A stretch of 64,000 bases of DNA, taken from NCBI GenBank assembly GCA_900469955.1, contig UBYX01000021.1, positions 56,031 to 120,030 of the forward strand, written 5' to 3'. This document shows, piece by piece, positions 49,091-59,887 of the stretch. The translations under genes and the position numbers were made by a program. Within the stretch, counting starts at the first letter, position 1; every line of letters begins with the position of its first letter. Source of the DNA: Hyphomicrobiales bacterium. Its GTDB lineage: Bacteria > Pseudomonadota > Alphaproteobacteria > Rhizobiales > Rhizobiaceae. The notes under the pieces were generated by a model, which made no database searches, had not been told where the DNA came from, and saw nothing but the letters and a program-made list of their open reading frames with translations.

Positions 49091-49717
49091 TCAATCCGCC
49101 AGAATCTCTGCGCTCGTCACGATGCCGACGCCTTTGGTTTTCATCTCGGCAATGGCCGCCTTGACGCCCTCCGGATCGATCCCGCGGCTTGCATCCTCGA
49201 TGAAGCACACGGTGACGCCCGGAAGCATTTCAACCGCGTCCAGCGCGGAATATTTCACACAATAGTCGGTGGCGAGACCGCAGATGTCGAGTTCCTTCAC
49301 CTGCTGTGCTCTCAGATAGTCCGCTAGTCCTGTGAACGCGGCCTGATCGTTGTCCCGAAAGGCGGAGTAGCTGTCGACCGCCGGGTTTTCGCCCTTCTGC
49401 TGAACGTAGTCTACGGCGGCGGTATTGAGATCGGGATGGAACTCCGCATCGGGCGTTTCCTGGACGCAATGGTCGGGCCACATGACCTGCGGCTTCCCTG
49501 AAAGCTCCCCCATTTCGAAAGGCTTCTTGCCTGGGTGCTGTGAGGCGAAGCTGCCGTGATTTTTCGGATGCCAGTCCTGGGAAGCAACGATAACGTCGTA
49601 TCCGCCGTTTTCGATCAGCCGATTGGCGATCGGCACCACCTCGTCACCGTGAGCCACGGGCAGGTTGCCGCCGGGGCAGAAGCCGTTCTGGATGTCGATC
49701 AGCAGCAGCGCTTTCAT
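49091..49717 (-). CDS. pncA: Nicotinamidase PncA
   Basis: 208 residues from the ATG at 49717. It converts nicotinamide to nicotinate in NAD salvage. Catalytic triad D8 (LLIDIQNGF), a Lys near 108 and C153 (GLATDYCVKYSAL). Metal ligands D48, H50 and H54 (DWHPKNH). It is divergent from nadE, so both a salvage and a final NAD step are encoded side by side. The upstream short frame (49714-49908) is discussed under rejected items. Confidence 0.94.
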   Translation of the reverse strand: MKALLLIDIQNGFCPGGNLPVAHGDEVVPIANRLIENGGYDVIVASQDWHPKNHGSFASQHPGKKPFEMGELSGKPQVMWPDHCVQETPDAEFHPDLNTAAVDYVQQKGENPAVDSYSAFRDNDQAAFTGLADYLRAQQVKELDICGLATDYCVKYSALDAVEMLPGVTVCFIEDASRGIDPEGVKAAIAEMKTKGVGIVTSAEILAD

Positions 49718-49931
49718 TGCGACTTCCTCCGAATCTTGCTTCCGACAAAATGCCAATCATGGCCGGAAGGATCAAGCGGCCGAATGCAAAGCTTCTTCAA
49801 AGGCGGGTTCGGTGCTCTTCGGTTGTGAACGTCCATCACAACCTGCTGCAGATCGTCATCCGTTTGAAAGATTGCAAAAATTCCCTGGAACAATGTTGCC
49901 GGCGTCATCCGCGGGCGCTAGATCGTTTGCC

Positions 49932-51605
49932 ATGACCCAGGATAATCGCCAGACTCTTCGTATCGCCGTCGCCCAACTCAACCCGACTGTCGGGGATGTC
50001 GCCGGCAATCTGGCCCTTGCGCGGGAAGCGCGCAGGGACGCCTCGGGCGAAGAGGCGGACCTCATTCTCTTTACCGAGCTTTTTATCTCCGGGTATCCGC
50101 CAGAGGACCTCGTCCTGAAACCAGCCTTCCTGGCGGCCTGCCAGAAGGCCGTCGAGCAGCTTGCCGCCGACACCGCCGACGGCGGCCCGGGTGTCATCAT
50201 CGGCTTTCCGCGTCAGGGTGAGGCGGGCCGACACAATGCAGTGGCTCTTCTGGACGGCGGCAAGATCGTCGCAATACGAGACAAAGTCGATCTGCCGAAC
50301 TACGGCGAGTTCGATGAGAAGCGCGTTTTCGCAGAAGGGTCTATTTCAGGACCGTACAACTTCCGCGGTGTCAGGATCGGCATCCCGATCTGCGAAGAGA
50401 TCTGGAACGATATGGGCGTCTGTGAGACGCTGGCTGAAAGCGGAGCCGATATCCTGCTGGTGCCGAACGGCTCCCCCTACTATCGCAGTAAGGTGGATGT
50501 CCGTCATCAGGTCGCCCTGCGTCAGGTGATCGAAAGCGGCCTGCCGTTGCTGTTTGCCAACCAGGTGGGGGGACAGGACGAGCTTGTCTTCGACGGCGCA
50601 AGCTTCGCCTTCAACGCTGACAAGACGCTCGCCTTCCAGATGAGTCAGTTCGAACCGGCAATCGCAGTCACCGAATGGAAGAAGGTCGACGACAACTGGC
50701 GTTGTACCCGCGGCCCGATGGCCCGTATTCCCGAAAAGGAGGAGGCGGATTATCGAGCCTGCCTGCTGGGCTTCCGCGACTATGTCAACAAGAACGGGTT
50801 CAAATCGGTCGTTCTGGGCCTTTCCGGTGGTATCGACTCGGCTCTCTGCGCGGCAATCGCCGTGGATGCCTTGGGCGAGGAGCGGGTGCGCACAGTGATG
50901 CTGCCCTATCGCTACACTTCGGAGGAATCGCTGAAGGACGCGGCTGATTGTGCCAAAGCCCTTGGGTGCCGCTACGACATCGTGGCGATCGCCGAGCCGG
51001 TCGACGGTTTTTCGTCCGCACTGGGGGAACTGTTCGAGGGAACGGACGAAGGCATCACGGAGGAGAACCTGCAGAGCCGCGCGCGCGGAACGATCCTGAT
51101 GGCGATCTCCAACAAGTTCGGTTCCATGGTGGTGACGACCGGCAACAAGTCGGAAATGTCGGTGGGCTATGCGACGCTTTACGGCGACATGAACGGCGGC
51201 TTCAATCCGATCAAGGACCTCTACAAGATGCAGGTCTACGGATTATCGGCATGGCGGAACGCGCACCTCCCGCCCGGTGCGCTGGGATCCGGTGGTGAAG
51301 TCATCCCGAAGAACATCCTTGCCAAGGCGCCGTCCGCGGAATTGCGCCCCAACCAGACCGATCAGGATTCGCTACCGCCCTATCCGGTGCTCGACGACAT
51401 TCTCGAATGCCTGGTCGAACTGGAAATGGGCACGGAAGAAATCGTGGCCCGGGGGCACGACCTGGCGACCGTCCACCGAATTGAGCACCTGCTTTACCTG
51501 GCCGAATACAAGCGCAGGCAATCCGCTCCGGGCGTGAAGATCACCAAAAAGAACTTCGGCCGAGACCGGCGCTACCCGATCACCAACCGGTTCAGGGATC
51601 GGTAA
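49932..51605 (+). CDS. nadE: Glutamine-dependent NAD+ synthetase
   Basis: 557 residues from the ATG at 49932. The frame is open much further upstream, but only the part after 49932 resembles the family. N-terminal nitrilase-type glutaminase domain with Glu (LFTELFISGYPPEDL), Lys (DKVDLPNYGEFDE) and Cys (IGIPICEEIW). C-terminal NAD synthetase with the PP-loop GLSGGIDSALCAA and NKSEMSVGYATLYGDMNGG. It amidates nicotinate adenine dinucleotide using glutamine. It diverges from pncA, encoded on the other strand. Confidence 0.95.
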   Translation: MTQDNRQTLRIAVAQLNPTVGDVAGNLALAREARRDASGEEADLILFTELFISGYPPEDLVLKPAFLAACQKAVEQLAADTADGGPGVIIGFPRQGEAGRHNAVALLDGGKIVAIRDKVDLPNYGEFDEKRVFAEGSISGPYNFRGVRIGIPICEEIWNDMGVCETLAESGADILLVPNGSPYYRSKVDVRHQVALRQVIESGLPLLFANQVGGQDELVFDGASFAFNADKTLAFQMSQFEPAIAVTEWKKVDDNWRCTRGPMARIPEKEEADYRACLLGFRDYVNKNGFKSVVLGLSGGIDSALCAAIAVDALGEERVRTVMLPYRYTSEESLKDAADCAKALGCRYDIVAIAEPVDGFSSALGELFEGTDEGITEENLQSRARGTILMAISNKFGSMVVTTGNKSEMSVGYATLYGDMNGGFNPIKDLYKMQVYGLSAWRNAHLPPGALGSGGEVIPKNILAKAPSAELRPNQTDQDSLPPYPVLDDILECLVELEMGTEEIVARGHDLATVHRIEHLLYLAEYKRRQSAPGVKITKKNFGRDRRYPITNRFRDR

Positions 51606-51610
51606 CGAGC

Positions 51611-52447
51611 ATGGCGCTGCGGAGTTCGGTCGAGATCTACAATGTTCGCACCCGGCAAAACCGGGTGGTGTGGCAGACTGAAGCTCTGTTCGAAGCGCCG
51701 AACTGGTCGCCGGACGGCAGCTATCTGATGCTCAACAGCGATGGGTTGGTCTATCGGCTGTCACCGCAGGGTGACGATGAGCCAGCACTGGTCGATACGG
51801 GCTTTGCGCGCGAGTGCAACAACGATCACGGCATTTCGCCGGATGGCTCCCTGATCGCCATTTCCGACAAGGTGGAATTCGGCAAGTCGGCAATTTATGT
51901 GCTTCCGGCAAAAGGTGGGCATCCCCGGCTGGTGACCAAGAACCTGCCGTCCTACTGGCATGGCTGGTCGCCGGATGGTCGCAAGTTCGCCTATTGCGGC
52001 ATCCGCGAAGATCTCTTTGACATCTATTCGATCGATATCGACGGCGGCGAAGAGACGCGGCTGACTTTCGGAGAGGGCCGCAACGATGGGCCCGATTATT
52101 CGCCGGACGGGGTGTGGATCTATTTCAACTCCAGCCGCACCGGCTTGATGCAGATCTGGCGCGTTCCTGCGGCGGGCGGCGCAGCGGAACGGATCACCGG
52201 CAGCAATTACGGCGACTGGTTTCCTCATCCGTCACCGAAGGGTGATAAGATCGTCTTCGTCTCTTACGACGCGGCGGTATTCGACCATCCGCGTGATCAA
52301 CACGTCCGCGTGCGATTGATGGACATGGATGGAGCAAATGTCGAGACCCTGTTTGAGCTGTTTGGCGGGCAGGGCACGATGAATTCGCCGAACTGGTCGC
52401 CGAACGGAGACGAGTTTGCCTATGTGCGCTATTTCCCTGTCGCATGA
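51611..52447 (+). CDS. TolB-like PD40 beta-propeller protein, no signal peptide
   Basis: 278 residues, built from repeats with SPDG or SPNG turns (WSPDGSY, ISPDGSL, WSPDGRK, YSPDGVW, WSPNGDE), the PD40/TolB C-terminal propeller pattern. Unlike TolB it has no signal peptide and no N-terminal domain, so it is probably cytoplasmic. Function unknown. It follows nadE after five bases and shares its strand. The B12 riboswitch and bluB come next, from a separate transcript. Confidence 0.75.
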   Translation: MALRSSVEIYNVRTRQNRVVWQTEALFEAPNWSPDGSYLMLNSDGLVYRLSPQGDDEPALVDTGFARECNNDHGISPDGSLIAISDKVEFGKSAIYVLPAKGGHPRLVTKNLPSYWHGWSPDGRKFAYCGIREDLFDIYSIDIDGGEETRLTFGEGRNDGPDYSPDGVWIYFNSSRTGLMQIWRVPAAGGAAERITGSNYGDWFPHPSPKGDKIVFVSYDAAVFDHPRDQHVRVRLMDMDGANVETLFELFGGQGTMNSPNWSPNGDEFAYVRYFPVA

Positions 52448-52487
52448 GAGGCTTGAACGCGCGAGGCCTCTCGGGCATAACCCGAGA

Positions 52488-52650
52488 TGTCAGGTGCCTG
52501 CCGCTGGCAGGAGAATCGGGAATCCGGTGCAAGACCGGAACGTGCCCAACGCTGTGAGGCGGACGCCTGCCGCAAGGTAGATGCCACTGGATTTCCGGGA
52601 AGGCAGCGGCGAGCGAAGGAAGCCAAGTCAGAAGACCGGCCTGCCAAGAT
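52488..52650 (+). promoter_or_regulatory. Cobalamin riboswitch upstream of bluB
   Basis: The conserved cobalamin aptamer core reads GGGAATCCGGTGCAAGACC, GGAACGTGCCCAACGCTGTGA, the GCCACTGG arm, then GGAAGGC and the B12 box with AGCCAAGTCAGAAGACC near 52621-52637. It sits in the 286-base gap before bluB, with about 85 bases of expression platform, so adenosylcobalamin should repress bluB. The ends are estimated from the aptamer pattern. Confidence 0.92.
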
Positions 52651-52652
52651 AG

Positions 52653-53420
<768 letters not shown>

Positions 53421-54074
53421 TCACTGCTGAGGCTGTGGACCGGTAGACTTCGGATTGGCAAGATCAATGCTTTCATCCGGCAGAAACTGGGGGCCGACCA
53501 TCCGGACTTTCCTATTCGGGTCGTAAGCGCGCTCCAGCGGCAGGTTAGCCGCCTTCGTTTCCCGTGGATCCTGCGTCCGCAAATCGGTGATTCCGGAATA
53601 GGGCTCCGGCTTCGGCAATTCGATCCCTTGTACCTTCAGCCGTTCTTTCCGCTCTTCCTCGACATCGGAGGGAACACAGGCGTTCGATCGGATCGACGCC
53701 AAAATGGCATTGCGTTCGTCTGACGTGCGCCAGAGTTGGCGTGCATTCTGGCGCTCCGCCGTCAACGCGTCGCGCTCACGCTCCACGGCGCCAAGCGCAT
53801 CGCGCATTTCGTCGCACACGCCGCCATTCGCGCTGCCGAAGACGACGATGCTGCCGCCGCAGCCGCTGCGGCGCATCTCGATGCGGAGCTGACGAATGTC
53901 GCTGTTGATCTCGCCGAGATGTTGCGAGTAGCGCCGCGTCTCGGCCGTGCTGCCGATGATTTGGGGAGCATTGTTGAGTTGCCGGTAGAGCGCCGCGCAG
54001 ACCGCCACATCCCGCGCAGAAGCGACGCTGGGCGCGAGCAGAATAGGAGCGAGCAGCAGGCTGCGGATACGCAT
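53421..54074 (-). CDS. Exported protein of unknown function, Cys-containing (possibly DUF2865-like)
   Basis: 217 residues from the ATG at 54074 (GGAAA upstream; 54092 is an alternative). A signal peptide (MRIRSLLLAPILLAPSVASA) precedes a helical region of about residues 25-130 with four Cys (VCAALYRQL, RSGCGG, NGGVCDEM and SNACVPS), suggesting disulphides. The C-terminal part is Pro/Glu-rich. The Cys-and-helix pattern reminds me of rhizobial DUF2865 proteins, but this is not certain. It is convergent with bluB. Confidence 0.6.
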   Translation of the reverse strand: MRIRSLLLAPILLAPSVASARDVAVCAALYRQLNNAPQIIGSTAETRRYSQHLGEINSDIRQLRIEMRRSGCGGSIVVFGSANGGVCDEMRDALGAVERERDALTAERQNARQLWRTSDERNAILASIRSNACVPSDVEEERKERLKVQGIELPKPEPYSGITDLRTQDPRETKAANLPLERAYDPNRKVRMVGPQFLPDESIDLANPKSTGPQPQQ

Positions 54075-54183
54075 GGTCGATGTTTCCGGCATTCTCTAGA
54101 GTCGGCAAACCGCATCATGAGACAAGCCGGTTGACAATATCATAAGCACGCCAACGCTATCAGCGGGTTCACGCCGTGCAAAC

Positions 54184-56511
54184 CTAGGACGGCAGGGCGA
54201 AATCCGGTTGCGAGGCCTCCACCACCGCCAGAGCCGCCATGTTCACCACGCCGCGCGACGTGACCGAGGGGGAGAGAATATGCGCCGGCAGTGCTGTTCC
54301 CAGCAAAATCGGCCCGACGTGAAGTGCATCGGTGAGATTGCGAACGATGCCCAGTGAAATATTGGCTGCGTCCAGGTTCGGGAAGATCAGAAGGTTGGCC
54401 TCTCCGGTCAGCGAACTGTGTGGCAAAGCGCGCTTGCGCAGTTCCTCCGATAGGGCGGAGCCACCCTGCATCTCGCCGTCGACTTCCAGCTGAGGAGCCC
54501 GTTTGCGCACCAGGCTGAGGGCCGCACGCATCTTCTGGGCGCTCTCGGAGTCGCGCGAACCGAAATTGGAATGGCAGATTAGCGCCGCTTTCGGGACGAT
54601 GCCGAACCGCTGGACTTCCTGGGAGGCGAGAACGGTGATTTCGGCGATTTCCTGCGCCGAAGGATTGTAGTTCACGAATGTATCCGTGAAGAAAATCGCA
54701 CCGCGTTGGGAGATCAGGAGGCTCAGGCCCGAGAAGGCGCAGACCCCTTCTCTTTTACCGATAATCTGCTCGACGTCGCGCAGATGCCGATCATAGCCGC
54801 CTTCCACGCCGCAAATCAGTGCGTCGGCCTCGCCGCGCTTGACGGCAAGAGCTCCGATGACCGTGCTGTTGGTGCGCACAATCGTGCGCGCGGTCTCCGG
54901 ATTGATGCCCCTGCGTCCCACCAGAGCGATATAATCATCGACATATTCACGGTACCGCGGATCATCTTCCGGATTGACGACTGCGAAATCGACCTCAGGC
55001 CGAATACGGATGCCAAAGCGTTGCAGGCGTGCCTCGATGACCGAAGGGCGGCCGATGAGGATGGGCGCCGCTGTCTTTTCTTCCAGCAGCACCTGGGCAG
55101 CGCGAAGCACGCGCTCGTCTTCGCCCTCGGCAAAGATCACGCGCTTCTTCTCAGAGGTCTTGGCGGCGGCGAAAATCGGCTTCATGACGAAGCCCGAGCG
55201 CCAGACGAAGCGGTTCAGCAGATCCAGATAGGCATCGAAGTCCTGGATCGGCCGCGACGCGACCCCGGTTTCGGCGGCCGCTTTTGCCACGGCCGGCGCG
55301 ATGCGCAGGATGAGCCGCGGATCGAAGGGCGAGGGGATGAGATAGTCGGAGCCGAAGACCGGTGTTTCGCCGGAATAAGCGCGAGCGGCAACGTCGGAGA
55401 CTTCCTCCCGGGCAAGTGCCGCGATCGCCTTCACCGCCGCCATCTTCATTTCCTCGTTGATCGTCCGGGCGCCGCAATCCAGCGCGCCGCGGAAGATATA
55501 GGGAAAACACAGCACGTTGTTGACCTGGTTCGGGAAGTCCGAACGGCCGGTGCAGATCATCGCATCCGGGCGGGCGGCGCGGGCGAGTTCCGGCATGATT
55601 TCCGGTGTCGGGTTGGCGAGCGCCATGATGAGCGGCTTCGGCGCCATGCGTGCAAGCAGTTCAGGCTTCAGCACGCCGGCAGCGGACAATCCGAGGAAGA
55701 CATCGGCATCGTCGATGCTGTCCGCCAGGACGCGCTTGTCAGATTTCTGGGCGTAGATTTCCTTCCACTCGTCCATGAGCGTGTTGCGGCCGTCATAGAC
55801 AAGGCCTTCGATGTCATGGACCCAGATGTTTTCCTTCTTCGCTCCGAGCGAAACGAGGAGATGCAGACAGGCGAGCGCTGCGGCACCGGCACCGGATGTG
55901 ACGATCTTCACGTCGCCGATATTCTTGCCCGCAAGTTCCAGCCCGTTCAGGATCGCAGCGGCGACGATGATCGCCGTCCCATGCTGGTCGTCGTGGAACA
56001 CCGGAATGTTCATCTTCTCGCGCAACCGGCGCTCGACTTCGAAGCATTCCGGCGACTTGATATCTTCAAGGTTGATCCCACCGAAGGTCGGCTCCAGCGC
56101 CGAGATGGTAGAGACCATCGCCTCGATGCCGGGAGCGTCGATTTCGATGTCAAAGACGTCGATGCCGGCGAATTTCTTGAAGAGGACGGCTTTGCCCTCC
56201 ATCACCGGTTTCGATGCCAGCGGGCCGATATTGCCGAGGCCGAGGACGGCGGTGCCATTGGAAACGACCGCGACGAGATTGGAACGGGCGGTGAAGTCGG
56301 CAGCCGCATCGGGATTGTCGCGGATCGCGAGACAGGGGGCGGCGACACCCGGAGAATAGGCGAGCGCCAAGTCGCGCTGATTGCCGAGCGGTTTGGTCGC
56401 CTGGATTTCGAGCTTGCCGGGGCGAGGATAGCGGTGGAAGAACAGCGCCTGCTCGTCGAGATCGCCGCTGACCGGCACGGCCGGCGATTTCGGTTTATCC
56501 TGCGCGTTCAT
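54184..56511 (-). CDS. maeB: Malic enzyme with C-terminal phosphotransacetylase-like domain
   Basis: 775 residues. N-terminal malic enzyme (about 1-430: [21 protein letters not shown], the [15 protein letters not shown] motif, [19 protein letters not shown] for the dinucleotide) fused to a PTA domain (from about 440) that regulates but probably does not catalyse. It oxidatively decarboxylates malate to pyruvate. Rhizobia have two such enzymes, NAD+-type Dme, needed for nitrogen fixation in S. meliloti, and NADP+-type Tme. The N-terminus, close to what I recall of Dme, and the neighbourhood with bluB suggest Dme, but the cofactor cannot be proven from sequence. Single gene, divergent from the metallophosphoesterase. 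Confidence 0.92.
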   Translation of the reverse strand: MNAQDKPKSPAVPVSGDLDEQALFFHRYPRPGKLEIQATKPLGNQRDLALAYSPGVAAPCLAIRDNPDAAADFTARSNLVAVVSNGTAVLGLGNIGPLASKPVMEGKAVLFKKFAGIDVFDIEIDAPGIEAMVSTISALEPTFGGINLEDIKSPECFEVERRLREKMNIPVFHDDQHGTAIIVAAAILNGLELAGKNIGDVKIVTSGAGAAALACLHLLVSLGAKKENIWVHDIEGLVYDGRNTLMDEWKEIYAQKSDKRVLADSIDDADVFLGLSAAGVLKPELLARMAPKPLIMALANPTPEIMPELARAARPDAMICTGRSDFPNQVNNVLCFPYIFRGALDCGARTINEEMKMAAVKAIAALAREEVSDVAARAYSGETPVFGSDYLIPSPFDPRLILRIAPAVAKAAAETGVASRPIQDFDAYLDLLNRFVWRSGFVMKPIFAAAKTSEKKRVIFAEGEDERVLRAAQVLLEEKTAAPILIGRPSVIEARLQRFGIRIRPEVDFAVVNPEDDPRYREYVDDYIALVGRRGINPETARTIVRTNSTVIGALAVKRGEADALICGVEGGYDRHLRDVEQIIGKREGVCAFSGLSLLISQRGAIFFTDTFVNYNPSAQEIAEITVLASQEVQRFGIVPKAALICHSNFGSRDSESAQKMRAALSLVRKRAPQLEVDGEMQGGSALSEELRKRALPHSSLTGEANLLIFPNLDAANISLGIVRNLTDALHVGPILLGTALPAHILSPSVTSRGVVNMAALAVVEASQPDFALPS

Positions 56512-56729
56512 GGTTCCTCCTGGCTTGTCTGTTCTGCATGGGCTGGTGGTAAGGAGAGACCCCTCCTTACATCAATCAGCCGGGTGCGACAGCAGCTAAT
56601 TTGCGCTCGTGGCGGAAATTGGAGCCACGCGGAAGAGCCGGCGAGCGGGGTTTTCCGGAGCCGTGTCATCATCCTGAAACACGAGTCTGGTTTTGAAAAC
56701 GAAAGAAGCGGCAACGAAAGGACGACTTC

Positions 56730-57545
56730 GTGACCGGGCAAGTGGAAACAAGGCATTTCAGAACGCTCTTCATTTCGGACGTGCATCTCGGCTCCAAGGC
56801 CGCCCGAACTGACTTCCTGCTGGACTTCCTGCGTTATCATGAAGCCGATACCATTTTTCTTGTGGGCGACATCATCGACGGCTGGCGGCTGAAACGGAAC
56901 TGGTATTGGCCGCAGGGCTGCAACGACGTTGTTCAGAAGTTTCTGCGCAAGGCGCGCAAGGGAACCCGCATCGTCTATATTCCCGGCAATCACGATGAAT
57001 TCCTCCGGTCGTTCCCCGGCACCCATTTCGGCGGAATAGAGGTGGCCGAGCGGGCAATCCACGAGATGGCAGACGGCAGGAAATACCTCGTGCTGCACGG
57101 TGACGAGTTCGATGTGGTTGTTCGCAATGCCCGCCTGCTCGCCTATCTCGGCGACTGGGCCTACGATGCGGCGATCGTCATCAACCTCGGCCTCGCGGCC
57201 ATCCGCAGACGTCTCGGCATGCCCTACTGGTCCTTTTCCGCCTGGGCAAAGTTGCAGGTCAAGCACGCCGTCAACTTCATCGGCGAATTCCAGCGCGTCG
57301 TGGCAGAAGAGGCGCGCCGCCATAATGTGGAAGGCGTGATCTGCGGTCATATTCACCATGCGGTGATGGAAGACATCGACGGCATCCACTATGTCAATAC
57401 CGGCGACTGGGTGGAAAGCTGCACGGCAATCGCGGAACATCCAGATGGCACGCTCGAAATGATCTCCTGGCAGCGAGATAGCGCCGTCGCCGAGATCAAG
57501 ACACTGGCGAAACCGCCGGTCCTCGAGGATATGCAGGCCGCCTGA
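56730..57545 (+). CDS. Metallophosphoesterase of the UDP-2,3-diacylglucosamine hydrolase-like group (COG2908)
   Basis: 271 residues from a GTG at 56730 (GAAAGGA upstream). Calcineurin-type metal motifs in order: DVHLG (near residue 17), GDIIDGW (near 46), GNHDE (near 87), LHGDEFD (near 124) and CGHIHH (near 205). The pattern and length resemble LpxH-like proteins. Alphaproteobacteria usually make lipid A with LpxI instead, so the substrate may be a different phospho-lipid or nucleotide. A small basic membrane-seeking stretch lies around AIRRRLGMPYW. It starts 218 bases from the malic enzyme gene. Confidence 0.8.
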   Translation: MTGQVETRHFRTLFISDVHLGSKAARTDFLLDFLRYHEADTIFLVGDIIDGWRLKRNWYWPQGCNDVVQKFLRKARKGTRIVYIPGNHDEFLRSFPGTHFGGIEVAERAIHEMADGRKYLVLHGDEFDVVVRNARLLAYLGDWAYDAAIVINLGLAAIRRRLGMPYWSFSAWAKLQVKHAVNFIGEFQRVVAEEARRHNVEGVICGHIHHAVMEDIDGIHYVNTGDWVESCTAIAEHPDGTLEMISWQRDSAVAEIKTLAKPPVLEDMQAA

Positions 57546-57650
57546 CGCGATCGACTTATATAGCCGTGCCTAGGGTCATTTCTTGCCATAGGCAGGGCCG
57601 GGGCTCTGTGTTAGGTAAGCTGCAAGTTTCAGCAACCTACCCGTGAAATC

Positions 57651-58835
57651 GTGATTCCTGCACAGACGGCGCCCGCTGCGCCCCGGTTCTTCCAATTGCG
57701 CTGCGCGCTCGCCTATGGTGCGCCGTTGGGAGTAAACGGCGTCATTTTGCCTTACCTGCCGGTGTGGCTCAACGGACTTGCCTTCTCCGAGTTTGAAATC
57801 GGGGTTGTGCTTGCCGCGCAACTTCTCTTGCGGGTATTCGCAGCTCCGCTGGCCGGCGTTTTTGCCGACCGAATGAGCGAACGGACATTGATGCTCGCCT
57901 GGTCCGGCGCGTTGTCGTTGTTGACGGCACTTGCCATGTTCTTCACTCGCGAATTCTGGCCGGTCCTTCTGATCGTCGGTATTCAGGCCGCAGTCTTCGC
58001 CCCTTATGCTCCGATTGTCGAATCGGTTGCAGTTACAGGTGTCCGGCGCTGGGGATTTCAGTACGGCGCCATGCGTGTCTGGGGCTCGGTCGGGTTCATG
58101 GCTGTAGCGCTGATCGTCGGAGAGTTTCAGGGCTATTGGGGCTCCCAAGTAATCCCACCCGCGGTGGCGGTAGGATTTCTGCTCACCGTCTTGGTTGCTT
58201 TTGCCGTGCCCAGGCTTGGTCAATCGGTGGCAAGACCAAGCAAAACCGACTCCCATCCCGGTCCGACCCGCCGTCTAGACTTGCATGTGTTGATGATAGG
58301 AGCGTCGATTGCTCAGGCAAGTCATGGGATGTTCTATACGTTCGGCACGATCCACTGGCAGCAGATCGGCTTCTCGAGCGGATCGATCGGGATTTTGTGG
58401 AGCGCAGCCATCATTTTCGAAATCGTTGTCTTTCTGACGGCCGGCAAGCTTGCAAAGTCCGTGTCTCCCTGGACCCTGCTGCGTATTGGCTGTGCGGCGG
58501 CGATCCTGCGCTGGAGCCTGTTTCCTATCTCGCTGGGGTTCTGGGGTTATATGGCACTGCAGGGCATGCACGCCTTTTCTTTCGCCTTTGTGCATCTCGG
58601 ACTTCAACAACGCTTGGTGGAATCGGTGCAGGAGCATCAGGAATCCACTGCGCAGGGCGCATATGTCTTCTACAACGGCGTCTTCCTGGCAATGGCGACC
58701 ATATTGTCCGGTTACCTATACCGGCAATTTGGCGTGACCAGTTACCTTGCGATGTCGCTTCTCGCCTTGATCGGCCTCGCAACCATTGCATTTGCGGCTC
58801 GCATTCAGCCCCAGAGATCAGAATCGGGCGGATAA
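57651..58835 (+). CDS. Major facilitator superfamily transporter (HcaT/NupG-like)
   Basis: 394 residues, twelve hydrophobic segments, starting from a GTG at 57651 with a poor ribosome site. The N-terminus LRCALAYGAPLGVNGVILPYLPVWL and the FADRMSERTLML loop (RxxERxxL) resemble MFS_1_like members such as HcaT (phenylpropionate) and nucleoside transporters. The substrate is unknown. Its end overlaps the dipeptide epimerase gene, convergent, by 31 bases. Confidence 0.78.
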   Translation: MIPAQTAPAAPRFFQLRCALAYGAPLGVNGVILPYLPVWLNGLAFSEFEIGVVLAAQLLLRVFAAPLAGVFADRMSERTLMLAWSGALSLLTALAMFFTREFWPVLLIVGIQAAVFAPYAPIVESVAVTGVRRWGFQYGAMRVWGSVGFMAVALIVGEFQGYWGSQVIPPAVAVGFLLTVLVAFAVPRLGQSVARPSKTDSHPGPTRRLDLHVLMIGASIAQASHGMFYTFGTIHWQQIGFSSGSIGILWSAAIIFEIVVFLTAGKLAKSVSPWTLLRIGCAAAILRWSLFPISLGFWGYMALQGMHAFSFAFVHLGLQQRLVESVQEHQESTAQGAYVFYNGVFLAMATILSGYLYRQFGVTSYLAMSLLALIGLATIAFAARIQPQRSESGG

Positions 58836-59788
58836 ACCAGCGAGCCCTCGTACCGGAGGCCGTTCGGCCGATCCTTTGCAAGCAAAAGCGGCCCGTCGAG
58901 ATCGGCGTAATCGGCATCCTGTGCCAACAGAACCGCCGGAGCCATCGCAAGCGAAGAGCCGACCATGCAGCCGAGCATGACCAGGAACCCGAGGCGTTGA
59001 GCCTCGGCCTTCATAACCAGCGCCTCGGTCAGACCGCCGGTCTTGTCCAACTTGATGTTGACCGCATCGTAGCGGTCGCGAAGGCTCTCCAGGTCTTCGG
59101 TAGCGTGCACGCTTTCATCGGCGCAAACCGAGACCAGCCGTCGAATTCCCGCCAGGGCCGCGTCCTTGCCGGCAGGCAGAGGCTGCTCGATGAGCGACAC
59201 GTTCATTTCCGCTGCGATGGCCATGTGATGAGCGAGGTTTTCTTCTGTCCATCCTTCGTTTGCATCAACGATGATGCGTGAGTTCGGAGCTGCCTCGCGA
59301 ACAGCGCGGAGCCGCGATTCGTCATCCCCTGTACCGAGCTTGACCTTGAGCAGCGGGCGTTGCGCATTCTTGCGGGCATCGGCGGCCATCGCCGCCGGTT
59401 CGCCAAGTGAAAGCGTGAAGGCGGTAACGAGGGGCTTCCGGCCGGCGGCGCCGATCATATCCGCTACCCGGCTGCCACTGCGCTTCGCCTCCAAATCCCA
59501 AAGCGCGCAATCCACCGCATTCCGTGCGGCCCCTGGTTTCATCCGGGTCTGCAGTTCCTCGCGGGTCAGGCCGCTGTCGATAGAATCTGCGATCGACTGG
59601 ATATCCGAGAGAACGCCGCCCAGGCTTTCGCTATAGCGTTTGTAGGGCACGCATTCGCCGCGCCCCGACAAACCATTTTCATGGATCGTGCAGGTAACGA
59701 CCTCGGCTTCGGTCTTTGAGCCGCGCGAAATGGTGAACAGTCCGGCGATCGGAAAAGTTTCTATTGTGGCTTCGAGGTGACGGCGCAT
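58805..59788 (-). CDS. Dipeptide epimerase (L-Ala-D/L-Glu epimerase type, enolase superfamily)
   Basis: 327 residues from the ATG at 59788 (59800 is also possible but has no spacer to the ribosome site). Muconate lactonising enzyme-type barrel: KxK pair in LLKVKLG, metal ligands in VDANEG, IEQPLP and ADES, a second Lys in NIKLDKTGG, and the C-terminal DLDGPLLL motif of Ala-Glu epimerases. It epimerises L-Ala-D-Glu from murein breakdown, which suits a window full of peptidoglycan enzymes. Both catalytic Lys are intact. Confidence 0.85.
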   Translation of the reverse strand: MRRHLEATIETFPIAGLFTISRGSKTEAEVVTCTIHENGLSGRGECVPYKRYSESLGGVLSDIQSIADSIDSGLTREELQTRMKPGAARNAVDCALWDLEAKRSGSRVADMIGAAGRKPLVTAFTLSLGEPAAMAADARKNAQRPLLKVKLGTGDDESRLRAVREAAPNSRIIVDANEGWTEENLAHHMAIAAEMNVSLIEQPLPAGKDAALAGIRRLVSVCADESVHATEDLESLRDRYDAVNIKLDKTGGLTEALVMKAEAQRLGFLVMLGCMVGSSLAMAPAVLLAQDADYADLDGPLLLAKDRPNGLRYEGSLVYPPDSDLWG

Positions 59789-59887
59789 GGTTTTACGCAT
59801 CCCTTTGATGCAAATACCTGTGAGGTGACTTTATTGCTGATCCTGAAAATGCGATCAACCGTATCGTATTGAATCCTCAAATGATCA

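Noticed and set aside
49714..49908. 64-codon minus-strand frame whose TGA overlaps the pncA ATG (ATGA)
   Set aside because: The overlap is suggestive of coupling, but codon third positions are only moderately GC, there is no ribosome site, the product has no family, and only 23 bases would separate it from the divergent nadE start.
54706..56733. 675-codon plus-strand frame opposite the malic enzyme gene
   Set aside because: Shadow of a certain gene, with no domain match.
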